Shown here piece by piece: positions 36,830 to 50,060 of a stretch of 64,000 bases of DNA. Position 1 is the first letter of the stretch; the number at the start of each line of letters is the position of its first letter. The notes below the pieces were generated by a model. That model did not search any database. It had not been told where the DNA came from and saw only the letters and a program-made list of their open reading frames with translations. The stretch is from Callipepla californica brunnescens (lineage: Eukaryota > Chordata > Aves > Galliformes > Odontophoridae). Both the position numbers and the translations under genes were made by a program. The DNA is taken from contig JALIRH010000026.1 in NCBI GenBank assembly GCA_023055505.1, forward strand, positions 6,401,591 to 6,465,590, written 5' to 3'.

Positions 36830-37753
36830 TTATAAATGTGAATTTTTTTGTTGTTTCTTCTTTTCTTTGAAATTTAAGCAACCTGCTTTTCATTGAAGAT
36901 TTATGTGTATTTTATTTGCACTGTTCTTGTGGTTAAGTGAAGAGTTAATAATCTTCCATTTTACTTTTTACAGTTTCAATGGTGGTTTTTCTTTTTGTGC
37001 TTGTTATATTTTTCATGTTCTGAACGTCTCCACAATTCACTCTTCTAGAAGTGTTCGCAAAGGCATGTTAATATACAGTAGTAGGATAATTCTGTAATTA
37101 ACTAATTGTATTGTATCTGTTAATTTGTGAGTTGAGTGCTCGAAAGTTTATTCTTAATGCAGTTATAAGTCAAGTTACTTTGCTGTGTATTTGTTAATGG
37201 GAAAATATTTTTCTAATGTGTAAGCTTTAAAAAACTAGGTTCTTACAAATAGAATGTTATAGTCTTATAGTTTCCAAGAAATGTTGTAGATAACTTTTAA
37301 TCCTTTATTTAACCATGTGTAGTTTTTTAAAACAATTCCTTTTTAAATGAAAGCTGAGGAAAGAAAAAAGAGTTTGATAGATTTAATTGAGTGCTTGGCT
37401 AAGTCCCCTGACAGAATGTTGGATGACACCTGCTCATTTTAAGCCAGCTAGCCAAACATGGTGCAAGACACAGCAGTGTTTTTCAGGCATTTATTTTCCA
37501 ATTAATCTGATAAAGAAGGGTGTGCATATCTCAGTAGCAATTACAGAACAGTAAAAACTCTTATCTGATAGCATTGCTCCTGTCTCTTTCGATTTTATAC
37601 CATTACTCTAGATACTTAATGTCAGTAGAAGAGTAGGTGATGTTAAGCATACTGATCATCATGGCCTTCGTATCAGTTTTAATGAGGCTTATACTAAGAG
37701 GCTTATGTATTTTGCATTCACGTTTGTGAGAATCTATTTTGCTAGGCTTTCAG

Positions 37754-37855
37754 GAGTACTGCACTCTGCTTACATGCACTTCTTTAAAATGACTGTAGTT
37801 TCTGAGCTAATAACACCTGAGTTATCAAGGAGATATCTGTACTATTTAGAATTTT
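37754..37855 (+). CDS. Possible exon of rightward gene
   Basis: Good acceptor (GCTAGGCTTTCAG) and donor TTTT/GTATGT. It is open in phase 1 in, 1 out, reading VLHSAYMHFFKMTVVSELIT then PELSRRYLYYLEF. The same frame stays open upstream to another acceptor before 37612 (81 codons in all). The aromatic, hydrophobic composition is unlike the other exons of the rightward gene, so it may belong elsewhere or be spurious. Confidence 0.25.
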
Positions 37856-38054
37856 GTATGTAAAAGTTTTGTTAAACTGTGTTTTCTTCTGAATAGCAGA
37901 AATTGTTTTGTTATATGTATATTACTACCATAAAGCAATCTGTTGGTTTTACTGTCAGTTACAGAGTTTTTGTTGAAACTTTTGGTCATAAAGTTCACTG
38001 GCAATGAAGTTGAACAGTGAAGGCCCTATTCTATTTTTTACTTCCTTATTACTT

Positions 38055-38086
38055 TGTGTGTGTGTATATATATATATATATATACA
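38055..38086. repeat. TG/TA dinucleotide microsatellite
   Basis: About five TG units pass directly into about nine TA units. Confidence 0.9.
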
Positions 38087-40967
38087 TAATCACTTGCCAG
38101 AAGCTTTTCCCATTTTCAACAAGTGTGAAGTTGTGTTGTTCAGTGTGAAAAGACTCACGTCATTAAAAAAAATGCACAGAGTTAAAGTTTATTATTTGAT
38201 GGCACAAGAGCAACCAAATTTCCTCTGTTTTAGTTGTGTAAGTGAAAACTGAATGTCTTGTGCTCCCAGTGAGATCTGGACTGATAAAGGTTTGCAGCAG
38301 TTTTGCAAGCTCTCACTGGCAAAACCTAGATTTTAATGGATGATTACTGAGAGACAACTTCTGTCTTGAATCATGCCTTTGCTGTAGCCAGTTGCTGAGA
38401 GATTAGTAGACAAAATTTCTCACTGAAAAATTGGATTGACTTCTATTTTTCCAGAAATGTGGTATTTGAGTCTTTTTTTTTTTTTAATTCAATGGTATCT
38501 TTTTTCGAACATTTTGCATCACTATAGGCTCTTCTATTCTTCCACTGGATATATACTTTAACTTCTGTAGTCTGCCTCAATTTTTCACCTTCCTCTGACT
38601 GTAGCTACTCATACTTTTTTCAAAATGTTTGTATCCAGAAAAAAAAGTTTGTTTTACTCTGCACTCTTGTCTCCAAGATATGCATCTTATTCAGTCTCCA
38701 CCTTACAGTCTCTTTTAATAACTTCTTTCTCAAGGAAATACAGTATTCTGCAAGGGATGTAAGATTGTAGAAAGCATAAAAGGCAGAGATATTCCTGAGT
38801 GTAATTTCCTTGATGTTGTATACCTTGAGAGGAAGAGCTACTCTCTTCTCTCTTTGTAACAGGCTTTACCATGTTTTACATGGCTCTCCCATGTTTCCAA
38901 GGGAATGAAGCAACATTTAGGGGTTAGCGGAGTAAAAAGAATTCCTGACACACTCACCTGTGCTTTCCTTGTTTTTCCTTATTGCTCCCATTGCCCAAAG
39001 TACTTTCCTTCATGGACAGAATCTTCTAAATGCTCAACTCAAAGCAACTTTATCAGATCAATACCGGTTTTACAGTAATGTTTCTATCTGCTGTGAAATC
39101 GTTTCCTTCAATGCAGTTTAAAGGACCTCTACAGCATTCAATTTCAGATCAGTGAGAGTTCAATAGTCTGGAAAAAAAGGAAAAGAGTGTCAGAATCAGT
39201 TTTTAAGATACCTTCACAAAACTCATGTTCAGCACTGTTTTGAAACCAGGAATAACCTATTAGTCCTGAACCTATCAGTCTCTTGGAATAAGCTTCATTC
39301 TGCAAGAGGCTCTGTAGCCTGCATTAGACAAGTGTCTTCTCATATGCTATCTTCTTCCTTTAGGCTGTAAATTCATTGCATCTCTTAATCAGATGATCAG
39401 AGCCCAGCTGCCATCCCAGCTCATCTGTGAACAGCTGCACTACAGTCATTCATGATTTACTGAGTTTTTACCAAGATGTGTTACTCCAACTTTGGGTAGC
39501 ATTTGCTATTGTAAGACAACCATTCCATGCTTCTTTCTTAGAAACACTAGAAACATCTGTTTGTAAGGGAATGAGGGTTTGCTCTAGAAGGAATCAGTGC
39601 TTCATAGCTTAACTGTTTATTTGGCAGTAGAGATGTGTGGTTGTAGTGGAAGATTCTCTTTAGCTTAAGACATTGGAAAGTTTACAACAAAAGGGAAATA
39701 AATACTGAGAAGTTCGGGAATAAACTGCCTCTTGTTTCACCCTGATGCTTACACTTGCAGAATGTTGATATAGTGCTGCAGCACCAGGACTGATCCTTCT
39801 TTGGATTAGCACTAAAGAAAATGTATTAGTTAGACAGTTGTAGTAAATGAGCTTTGAGATTTTCCTTTTTTATTCATGCCTGGTTGGATGTGCGGGTCAC
39901 GTTCCAACCTCATTAGTGAATAGTGGCAACTTAAAGCTAGTTATTAATTCTCCAGATTGAAAGCTTTTGCAACTGAAGCCCAACACTACTGACGAAATGT
40001 TGGCTGAAACTGGGATTTCTGAGTGTAGCAGGACTTAGACTTTTGTTTCTTCATGTAAAATGTTTTGTTGAAATAAAAATAACACAACTCCTTTAAGCTA
40101 GACAGGTTCACATGGGCTAACCTACACCTGGTGTGTTAGGAACTGGAGAAGGTAATTGCTCTATTATTCCCAGTTCTTAAATTTTGAGTAGTTGTTCAAG
40201 AAATCTGGAAATCCACGGTTCTAGTTTTTTCCCTGGAGAGTCTAAAAATTAAACTAGAACACATGAAACAGACTCCCTGCTTTCCCCAGGAAGTGAATTT
40301 TGGCTTGAGTTCTATGGCTTTTACCGTCTTAAATTACCAACACCTTTTATTTGCGAGACATAATCTCTGTATAGTTTACTTGTAAGTGCTTCAACAGTCA
40401 TAGCCTTCTTCTAGCACTGTATTCATACTGTATCATTACCTGGCTAAAAACTTTCAGGGGGCCAACTGAAATGTTCTCGATTTATTAATCTATGACAAAA
40501 TTTATATTAAGAAGGAGCACAGGAAATTAAATACGGCCATTGTTCTTTCTACTGTGCTCATGATGATAGTACCCCAACATGTTACTCAAATTAACTGCAA
40601 TCTATTTCAATTCATGCAGCTTTTTCCCTTTAATTGCAGTTGCACAGCTTTAAACTGTCACATGTTTGTGTGCTTCCTTATATGTAATCATTTGGTTCTG
40701 TCAGTAATGAATACACAAATTATAAGAATAAATTAAGACTGACATTTAGCCCTTGTGTTCTAATGAAAGTCCACTGCTAGATAGAGTAAAGCACTGTCTT
40801 GCGTAATAGGATGGCATTCACTGTCTCCTGTAATTACTATTAAAATGTTAAGTGTATTTGTTATTTTCCAGTCTCTTCATTATCTTACAAATACCATTCA
40901 TCAGTTTTTTACCCGAAAATGTGACCTTCTCTTTTTAAAACTCCTGCAAACTCACAGCATGGCTTAC

Positions 40968-41110
40968 CTCTCAAATTCAAGTGTAACTCTTGGGAAATCC
41001 AGTGAAATGAATCTCAGGTTACTTGTGGTTACATGGATTGCTTTTCTCGCTGTGACTGTACTCTGAACTGTTGAGACGAAGGAATATTGGAATGTCAGCA
41101 TGCTGCTTGC
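40968..41110 (-). CDS. Candidate antisense exon in the middle region
   Basis: A 143-nt minus-strand segment between acceptor CTGTTCTTTATTTATAG and donor GAGAG/GTAAGC. It is open in phase 0, reading ASSMLTFQYSFVSTVQSTVT, then ARKAIHVTTSNLRFISLDFP and RVTLEFE. A plus-strand frame also stays open across most of this DNA (40872-41066), so one may be a shadow. It joins in phase to 42583-42805. Confidence 0.25.
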
Positions 41111-42582
41111 CTATAAATAAAGAACAGGCGTGAAGAGTGAGTTGTGGCATGAAGGGAACGACAGACTGTATATGTGCAGCCTGTATTTCTTCTGTGTATC
41201 CCCCTACAGCTCTATCCAATGTTGACACAATTTCTGCTGTGTAATCTAAATCACGTTCAAAGGATGGGTAATGTTTGTTGCCTTTCTTCCTTGTCATTAT
41301 CACTTGAATGGCATGTGTAACTGAACTCCCTGTGAGGCAATCATTTTTTTGTAAGAAGTGATATCAAATATAAAGAGATCCAGGAAGAAATACGAAAAAC
41401 AGATTTCTGTACAACTTTCAAGGGAAAAAAACAAACCAATATTTTCACTGGGTTCAGTAGTGTCTATTTGAAAACAGTGTTAACTGGACTTAATATTTTT
41501 GTCATGTTTTGTTTCCAGAATCCTGTTATGTGAATTTTTTTGTATTAAAATTATCCACTAAGAAGCCTAGTAGTTCTCATACTCGTGCTGCCTTCAGAGA
41601 GCCTGGCTAGTACAAACATACTATTTGAAAGCTTCTTTCAAGCAGAAGATTATTAGGCTACCAGAAGCAATGCTGTTAATAAGGTCTAATGAGGAATTTT
41701 TAGAAATGGCAGTATCAGAAAGCATTCTTTGTATAATAAGTATTTTAGCTCTTTTATGATGAGCCCATAGGACCCAATCTCTCCCAGGGTGATCACAAGA
41801 AAGGTTCGGTTAGGCTTCTCCACAGGCTTGGGTGTCAAGTCTTTTGTAGTTATCCAGTGTTTTTCAGGGAGCCATTTCAGCAAAGAACTGGAACAGTGGT
41901 GATAGAGATGGACCAGCTCACTGCTCCTTGGTAAGTGACCCTCACTGAAATGACTTCCAATAAAAGTGAAGTCGTTTTTGCAGTTGTAAATATCTTCACA
42001 TGAGTTCTACCCACTTTATGCTCCTTAAGAAGTCCAGAGTGTTCTCCAGTTGGTGAAGTCCTTGTTGATGGTGGTATAAAAAAACCACAAAGGTTCTTTA
42101 TTCAAGAGCCTCTTGCAAAATATGGCACATAGAAGCTGAGTGAGACAGAACTTCTGTACCAGCTTGGGACAATTTAAACTGTAGAGTGACTCAGCATCAC
42201 AGAAGTACAGGGAGAGCTAAAAGCTAGTGTAAGCTCACTGCAGCATCTTCCCCTAAAGCTATAAGTAAATTCATCCAGCTTCTAGACATGTAGTGAAAAA
42301 AAATTCCCTTAAAGATTTTCAGCTGAGCCATCGTGTACTTAACTTGGCAGGCTCCCATCTATATGAGGATTGGGTTTCCTCACTGGGATTTGAGCAAAAA
42401 CATGAGTTATTTTCTCAGTGTAATCCGGCAGTGAGGATGGAATGAAAGCTTGGCACAGGTATTTCTGAATACCTGTTTTAATCTGTGTGGGAAGATGAGG
42501 ACACATTCCAAAGCATTAAAATCAAAACAGGTAAATTTCTGTTAACTTCAGCTGGTTTTGGACTAGACACTTATGTACTCAC

Positions 42583-42805
42583 TTTATCCACAAAATGCTT
42601 CCAATGCTGAAGCAATCCAAAGGAGGATAACTGTGAATTTTCCAGACTTGTAGATTTGTTTGATGAGATCGCACTTGAGGAGTAATAAAGCCATTCCATT
42701 TCAGACCTTTGCCTCTCTTCCAAGAAACAGAGATGTTGCCAGTTTCTGACAGCTGTGGGAAATTCCAGGATGTGATTGATTAGGATGTCTGCAGAAAACA
42801 TTTGA
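42583..42805 (-). CDS. Candidate antisense exon in the middle region
   Basis: A 223-nt minus-strand segment with a good acceptor (TTTTCAAAATTTCAG) and donor AAA/GTGAGT. Its 74 open codons begin QMFSADILINHILEFPTAVR and end LLQHWKHFVDK. Phase 2 in, 0 out; it joins 40968-41110. No family recognised. It could belong to a gene leaving CpG island 2 leftwards. Confidence 0.28.
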
Positions 42806-45800
42806 CTGAAATTTTGAAAAGCAGGATTTCAGAGAGAAAGAACACCCACATATTTAACTAATTGCCATGAAACTATAAAACCAAAGGGAAATTAAAACAC
42901 CACCCTGGAGTTGGCACTGTGCAAACAGCCAGCTTTTCAAGCTTTTGATTTAATATACTGCTCACAGAATTTATTACATTCAGTTCTTTTATGACGGACA
43001 GTAAAAAATCATGTTTGTGTGTGATTGAGAGCTATATCGAAATGCATTCTTGAAGCACTGCCTTGTACTGAATGGTTTTTCTTTTTACACTTCAATAAAC
43101 TAGTGTGTAATGTCCACAAAGTATCTATTATAAGTAATTGTATAGAAGATTCACCAGTGCTTGAAGGTTGTTGTGGATTTCATGCATATTCAGAATAAGT
43201 CTTTTGTGGTCAAGTAAAGAGGAAAAGAAATAGCTTATTAAACATAAGATGAAAAGAAATAGAACAAACAATACAGGTAATTAGAGAAGGAAATCAAGGC
43301 AGGAGACTGTTTCAAAACCGAACTTGATCTGAGGTCAGAGAGGACAGAGCACTGGATAGCTGAAGGGATACTATCAACAGAATCTCCCAAGTTCTCATTT
43401 TAAATTGGACTGACTGTGACCTCTATCCTTTTCCAAGTGTAGTAGTGGATCCCTTCTCCTCCCTGCTAAACCACAGTATTACCAAGGAGGAAACGGTATG
43501 AGGAGCCATGTCTAGTGAAAATCTTATCAGGTGAACTAGAGTACTTGGGCTAAAGAGTTTATTAGTGTGAATATAACAACACAATTAGCTTCCAACACAG
43601 ATTGGACCCTTTTATATCGAGTACTATACAGAGGTACTGTTCCTGCCCAGAGTTGTTTACTGTCAATAATAGGTCAGAAAAAAAAAAGCAGGACCCCCAA
43701 CAAATCAATCGAGAAAACCTGCCGTACTTGGTACTGGGATCACTCTGTACTATGTAGAAATGTTTTTGTTTCTGAAATATTATATTAATATAATATTGGC
43801 ATGTTATTTTGTTTTATATAGCTTTGTTTTCAGCTGTGAAGTGTCTCAGAAGCTATGCCCAAACTACAGGTGGGAAGTCTGAGTAAGTATAGGTCTGTAA
43901 CACAATGCCACTGTCAAAACAAAGGGACGGTGATGTTTTGAGAATAGCTATGTTTGGAATTAAGCAGTGTAAACTATGCTCCATACAAGCCTACTGCAGA
44001 TCTGTCATAGCCCTAACCAGAAAACAGTGCACTGGGATTCCCAATGTTTTAGGAAGGATATAGGAGAAAAATGGAAACAGAGTTATGTAAAAACTGCAAG
44101 ATGTATTGCCCAGGAAAGACTTGTTTAATATCTTCACAAAGAGAAAATCATTCAGTTTCTTCCAGCAGCTCAAAAACTATGTTCACTGTGAGATGATCTG
44201 ATCTTGTTTGCAGCAGAATCCAGCTTTAAATCAACAGCTGAACTGTTCTTGTTCAACTGATAGCTTAACTAATTCTTGTGAACTGCAGCTAAGCTAGATT
44301 TTGCCATCTGTAGCCTTTGCATACACGGTTTGCTTATACATACATCTGATGAATAAGTTTTGTTGATATTTTTCCACTGACTGCTGCTCTAAGTCTCACT
44401 CCTTCAGCCTTGCTCGCAGAGTTCAGCCGCAGGTGCTAGGTGTCAGACTGCTGCACTGCAGCACTGGCCAAATTTGTACACAGCACAGTCAGTCCTCTAG
44501 GGACCTTGGTGCTTCTACTCAGATAAATAAGCTGCAGAGGAGGTTCCTCTGCTGCCAGCAGCATGCTGCAAGCAGCCTTGCTTTCTTTTGCATTCTGTTT
44601 TTAGCTTTTTGGGCAACTTTGCTGCTCTTTTGAAATACTTTTTTTTTTTTTAATTATTTCAGTAGAGTTCCTTGCAACTCCAGTGCATTGTTTTAAGCAA
44701 CAACTCTCATGTTTCTCTTGCATGCACTGGCTGCTGCAGAAATACTGGGGAAAACAAGGTCATTTTTGATCTCCTCCTATGCTGGTTTAGTTCCCATACT
44801 CAAGCTGCTTATCAACCATCATCTTTCAGAGCTCCTGCTTTACACTGTTTGGTAATCTCCCCTTCTTTCTCAATCTCCAGCTGATAACAAAATCTACTGG
44901 CCATGTTCCTAAATGGGGGCATGTAACTGGGGCACTCAGAGCCTCCATACAAACATCTCTAAATATGATTGTTAATTTATTAGGGCATAGGCACTGTTAG
45001 TTTTTGGCAGAATTAATTAGCGCTTTTAACTGTGGGTTCTGTTTCGAAATCTTAGGGTTGAGCATCCCAGGGAACACTATCCTAATAAGTTTTGCTCCTT
45101 GTTATACTTTTTAAACTACATTAGTACAAAATCATGCCATGGAGATATTTTCTTGAACAATGTTACTGATGTGACCGAAGTCAGCACTCATTTTTGTTTA
45201 ATCAATGATGATTTTATGATAGATGTTTATTTTAATAAGAGCAATCTGTTTAATTTTCAGCAATCCTCCCTCCCCCCTACCCTATCTTCCAGCAACCTTA
45301 TGAGTGGATACTAGAGACTGACATTTTTACATACATACAACATTTTCTAAAGCTTGTTTTTAAGCTTCTGTGGCCAATGAGACTTTTTTTCCCCTCCCCC
45401 TGATTGAGTTTCTATTGCTCTGAACTTTTCAGACTGTTTTCAAATGCTAGATGCTGTTTATACAGGAGGTGGTATAATTTGAAGCCTTTAAATTATTTTC
45501 TATAGTAACTGATGCTTAGTGACGTGATATCACCTAGGAACTACACTCTTTGGAGTATATGTTTACAAGAAATTAATTCTCCATCAGCCTAGGAGTTAGC
45601 TTAAGTGTGCTGACTATGAAGGAAGGTATGCGTTTTGTGCTTATTTTTTATCTTGCTTTTTTAGAAGAAACAGACAGAACTGCTCAAGGATAATGGCAGT
45701 GCCATTCATACCCTCTACAACATGAATTTTGGCTGCGAAAGGTCTTGACACTGAATAACATGAGCAGAAGTGCTTACAGGCAAACAAATCTGTAGCTCGC

Positions 45801-47310
45801 TCACAGTGCTCTGGAAGGAAGTTCAGTACTCTCCATTTTCAGAAGCAGATGTCAAAATAGTGACAAATGCATTAACTTATTAGGCAGACTGTTTTAACCT
45901 TGCTTAAGTGAAAAAAATCTTATTAAATGTTCAGATGGAAACTTTTGCCTCTGTAGCCCGTTTTTAGACAATTGTTTATGGCTGCATAGATGACTCTACA
46001 CGTAAAACATGATTCAGTTTGCTTCCATTATGTAGTTGTTGCATAGATTCAAAACCAACAGAACTTAGTAAGGACACCAGGCATTTTTCAGTCCAATTAT
46101 CTACTTGATTACCCAGGGGAGGTCCTTTTGCTTACCTGCCTGGAATTTTCAAACGTTGAGTCTTATACACAGAATACCATTGTTTTAGGGAATACTACCC
46201 CTAACAGCTGGGCAAGCAGCACAGTGATAAATTATACGTTAGGACACCAGAGAATGCAGAGTATTGATGATCAAAAAGATAGCCCATAAAATAGTTAATA
46301 TCAGGTTTGTCGGTGCCTACGGATAAAATGGTAGTCTTTTACTTTGTCTTCTCTCAGCTAGTAATACTCTCTCTGGAGTAAATCAAGACACAAATCCCAG
46401 ATTTTTTTTTATCACGCATTCACAGAATACCCTTCAGTGCGGTTTACTTCAGTGGAATTAAAGCTGTAGTTCACACACATGGCCATGGAGCGGCAGCCTA
46501 GTAACAAAAAATACACAGGTCAACAAACAAACCCCACGTACTCGACGTTCCAAGAGGTGGCTATTTCCCGGCAGTTTAAACTTTGCAGTGGGGGTTCTAA
46601 ACATCAGAGAATAAGTCTGGTGTTGATAAAAGCTGACTAGTAATGGGAAGGAAAGGAAATCGAAAAATAGATGGCAGAGGGGTCAGATTACGTGCCTGCT
46701 AAAGCAAAATGGATCAAAGAGCAAGAAAGGAAGGTTTCATTTAGGTCTTAAAATTCAAATGCTTTTTCTTTCCTTTGATACAGGGAGTTAGCACTACCTC
46801 TATGGAAGCTAGCAGACCAGCCCACATTAATAGAAGCTGGTTTTCAGTCAAGCAGTTTTAGAGACTTCTCATTGATAAAAACGTGGTTGAAGAGCCTCTG
46901 AATGCTCAAACAGCGCTGCGTATCTAAAATGCCAAAGAACAGCGTATAATTGTTTGTTCTGTTGTTTGCCACAGTGGTTTATGTGTGAAATCAGAACAAT
47001 TAGATCACTCTGTATTAAACTTGAATTTTATGTGGAATTAACTGGGGTTAGCGGTTTCAAGCATACATAAAACAGAATGTAAAGTAGCGCTGAGGCTCCT
47101 TTGCATTTATGTAAATGAAAATTGGGATTAATTCCATTATATCTGGTGAAGTTGTACAAGCATAAAATCAGTATGAAAAAAGCATTAGCCACAGCAACTT
47201 TTTAAGAGGTTACTTCCCAGAACTAACTAAATTATGTAGCTCATTGTGCTTAAAAACATAATTATTTGATGTGAAACATATGTAGTTATACTTGAAAAAA
47301 TTGATATTAC

Positions 47311-47504
47311 CAAATGTAGTTAATACACAACAAATTGTCTTCGTGCTGCCTTCCCTGATTTCTGTATCTGTGATGGCCACATACTGCTGATGTTCTTTGC
47401 AGGCTAGAACTAACACAAAATTGAGAAAAGCTGAGGAAGAAATGCCAACCCATCGGTAGTCAGACCTAGGCTGCTCTTCACTTTCATGTGTCACCGCAGT
47501 AAGC
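47311..47504 (-). CDS. Candidate antisense exon in the middle region
   Basis: A 194-nt minus-strand segment with acceptor GATATGTAATTTTCAG and a weaker donor (TTTG/GTAATA). Its 64 open codons start LTAVTHESEEQPRSDYRWVG and contain a hydrophobic SAFLNFVLVLAC segment. Many codons begin with G, as in real coding sequence. Its phases (2 in, 1 out) match neither 48008-48184 nor 42583-42805 without another exon. Confidence 0.28.
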
Positions 47505-48007
47505 CTGAAAATTACATATCAAACTGAGATAGTTTTCAAAATGAAAAGCACCCTCACACGATGCTGGAGAACCCTTTGCTGGCATACTAATGTTTCTTCA
47601 AATTACTCGTAGTCCTCCCCCCACCACATCCATCTGACTTATCTGGCTGACATTCAGTACTTAAAGTAGAGAGAACTGATAAATCTAAGTCTTCCCAGAG
47701 CTATAACAATTACTCTCAGTAGTCCATGCTCTGCTCCTTTCTCTTCTGCACCTGCTGCTTACATTAAGTTGAAGTCTTCAAAGGATGAAAAAGAAAATGG
47801 GATTCTCCAACCTCTTTCGCTTCCTCCTGGATATCAAAACAAACTCAACATCTTTCCCTCAACTTGTGTGTCGCTGTCATTTAGGCTGTTGATAATTCCA
47901 TCTTTTTGTTTGGAGAAGGGATTGAATTCAGTTCTTCTATAATGGCTCGTGCAGGTGGGTTAGTCCAGCTCACTATTTTTTCTTCTGTGCTAGCTAATGA
48001 TGCATAC

Positions 48008-48184
48008 TTTATAGAAGTTTGTAATGAGGTACTTAACGTAAAACTCCGGCAGTAAGTAGTTCAGCAACATTCTGAGCAAGAAGTAGTACCACCAGTACTT
48101 CCAAAAATATAAATAACAGACACAGGACTTGTACTCTGCTTTATTTACTCTCCTTTGAGTCCATCTGAGTTGTTGACTCCCACA
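48008..48184 (-). CDS. Candidate antisense exon, hydrophobic and Tyr/Trp-rich
   Basis: A 177-nt minus-strand segment, acceptor ATTGCTCATCACTGCAG and donor AAA/GTATGC, open only in phase 0 (59 codons). It contains a Tyr/Trp/Leu-rich stretch (YLYFWKYWWYYFLLRMLLNY) that could be a membrane helix. The composition is unusual and the call is weak. Confidence 0.2.
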
Positions 48185-48374
48185 CTGCAGTGATGAGCAA
48201 TCTAGCAAGACATAGTGACGCCTCTTGCTAGGTTTCAGCTACTATCTGTCCCTCACACTACTGCTACCTCCTGCCTACTATGGCTTTAAACCTGTTATTA
48301 GATTGCTTCTTTGACGGCCCTCTAGTCCCTGTTTTATGGAAGTAACAATGCAATAGACTCTACTGCCCAAAATC

Positions 48375-48660
48375 AAGGAAATGAGCATCGTGTTCGCTGA
48401 CAGCTACCGCTCCCTAAGAAGTAACAGAACCAAGGGAGCAGCATGGAGCTGCATCAGGGGAGGGTCAGGCGGAGTGTTAGGAAAAGGTTCTTCATCAGAG
48501 GCATTAGAACAGGCTCCCTGGCACAGCAGTCACAGACACAAGCTACTGGAGTTCAAGAACTGTCTGGATAACACCCTGTGTTTTAATTTTTAGGAGCCAG
48601 TAGTTGGATTTCATGTTCCCTGTAGGTCCCTTCCAACTTGGGACGTTCTTTGATTTATTC
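48375..48660 (+). mobile_element. CR1 LINE fragment, sense
   Basis: Sense CR1 of the type carrying GGAGCTGCATCAGGGGAGG, GGAAAAGGTTCTTCATC, AACAGGCTCCCTGGCACAG, GGAGTTCAAGAA and GTAGGTCCCTTCCAACTTG. It lies within the supposed intron of the rightward gene, in the same orientation. Confidence 0.8.
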
Positions 48661-49726
48661 CTAGTAATTCCACTAATCTCTACTGTGGAAAGCAGAATTC
48701 TTCTACTAGAGCTTCTCCTCAATGCAGATAACTTCAGCAATAAGCCTCTAGTGACTAGAACAGATGTTGCTGTTTATTTAATTTATTTATTTTACTAATG
48801 CACAGCTGCCAGGGCCAACAAATGAAAAAACACTGCATTCCGTCAGGATTACAGTTTGCTGTGGCTATATGCTAGAGAACAGAATCCTTAGAAATGATTG
48901 TTTTTAAACGAAGGTCTGAAGCTTTAACTAGAAGAAATACTATCTTATAAAAAAGAATTGCAAGATAATAGTATTTGACTACTTTCTTTTTGTAAATACA
49001 CAAGTTCTTCGGTGTGCAAACTGTTAACTGATTCTCAGCAACAATTGTGTGGTAAAGTTAGGCCATATTCCTTGAATTTCAACAGTCCAAGTTCAAAACA
49101 AGCAGTATTTCACTGTATGCTACAATCCATGCAGGATACTAGCAGTGCATATTTTCCTTTTGCTTTGTATAGGCAGATAGTGAATATATAGGCAAGTTCT
49201 CCTTCAAATTGCAGCCGTCCTGACTTAGACGTGCAAAACAAGATTTTTATTTAGTTAGCACCTGCTATCTAGGAACTGCTCTTGGTACAAACTGGAGAGA
49301 CCTTTCTCTCATCTGCTGAGGAGCTGCTGTTGGCCCTAAAAATAATATAGTAATAGATAATTTGCTTATGAAATATAAGAGCCAGGTTTACTTTTTCTGT
49401 GGACAAAGAAATTCAAACTCACCTTTCCTTTCTTGGTTTGTTTTTTCTTACCCATCATTTTATATTAAGTGGGAAAATGTTGAGGTAGGAGTCTTTGGAA
49501 GCTGAGGTACTATGCTGCAAAGAGCACCAGGCTGGGAAGAGCAGGCAAGAGGGTTGTGATTATACCAGCTGGCACCTAGGAACTCATCCCTCAAAGAGAG
49601 ACAAAGAGGCTTGGATTCTGGTTTTTGACCCTATGCTGTCAATTCATTTTACTCAAAGACTTTTAAATGTGAAGGGCTGTGAGCAGTTCTCACTAGTCAG
49701 ATACTTAAAAAAAACAAACGTATATC

Positions 49727-50060
49727 CTGTAGCAGAAATGCTAAGTCACAGCTTGAAACAGTGATGGAGCACCTGGTGGGAAGGCAGGGCCAACCCAGGG
49801 AAGCTCAGGTGCATGCAACATACCTGAGTGACTGCAAGGGGTGGAGCCAGGACCCGCCCCTTCCCAAACCTCATTTAAGGGCTGGCAGTGGAGGTGATGG
49901 TATTTTGCTGGAGGTCTCAGTATATCTGAGGTTTTCTAAAGGTAAGTGGATTTTTTCTTTTGTTTCTGAGTCTATGGCTTTGTTTATTCTCACTTGTTGC
50001 AGCCTAGGACACTGCTAACACTGCTCTTGTTGCTGTGATTTCCATTGTGTTACATACAGT
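49727..50060 (+). mobile_element. LTR-like repeat, copy D
   Basis: Best full copy: TGTAGCAGAAATGCTAAGTC start, GGTGGGAAGGCAGGGCC, a TGGAGCCAGGACCCGCCCC block, CTCATTTAAGGGCTGGCAG, then donor AAAG/GTAAGTGG at 49941 and an end near TTACATACAG. The same internal donor as in copy C implies that the ancestral element used or carried a splice donor there. Confidence 0.65.

Noticed and set aside
41867..41928. Plus-strand segment with good acceptor and CTTG/GTAAGT donor (EPFQQRTGTVVIEMDQLTAP)
   Set aside because: It cannot fit phase 1, unlike the other plus-strand exons, and it overlaps longer open frames on the minus strand; left unassigned.
43834..43882. Plus-strand segment VKCLRSYAQTTGGKS with a GTAAGT donor
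   Set aside because: The phase with the strong donor does not match any neighbouring exon, and the phase-1 version needs a weak GTGGGA donor.
45677..45757. Plus-strand open segment KKQTELLKDNGSAIHTLYNM with a TTTTTTAG acceptor
   Set aside because: No usable donor and no polyadenylation signal nearby; closed in phase 1.
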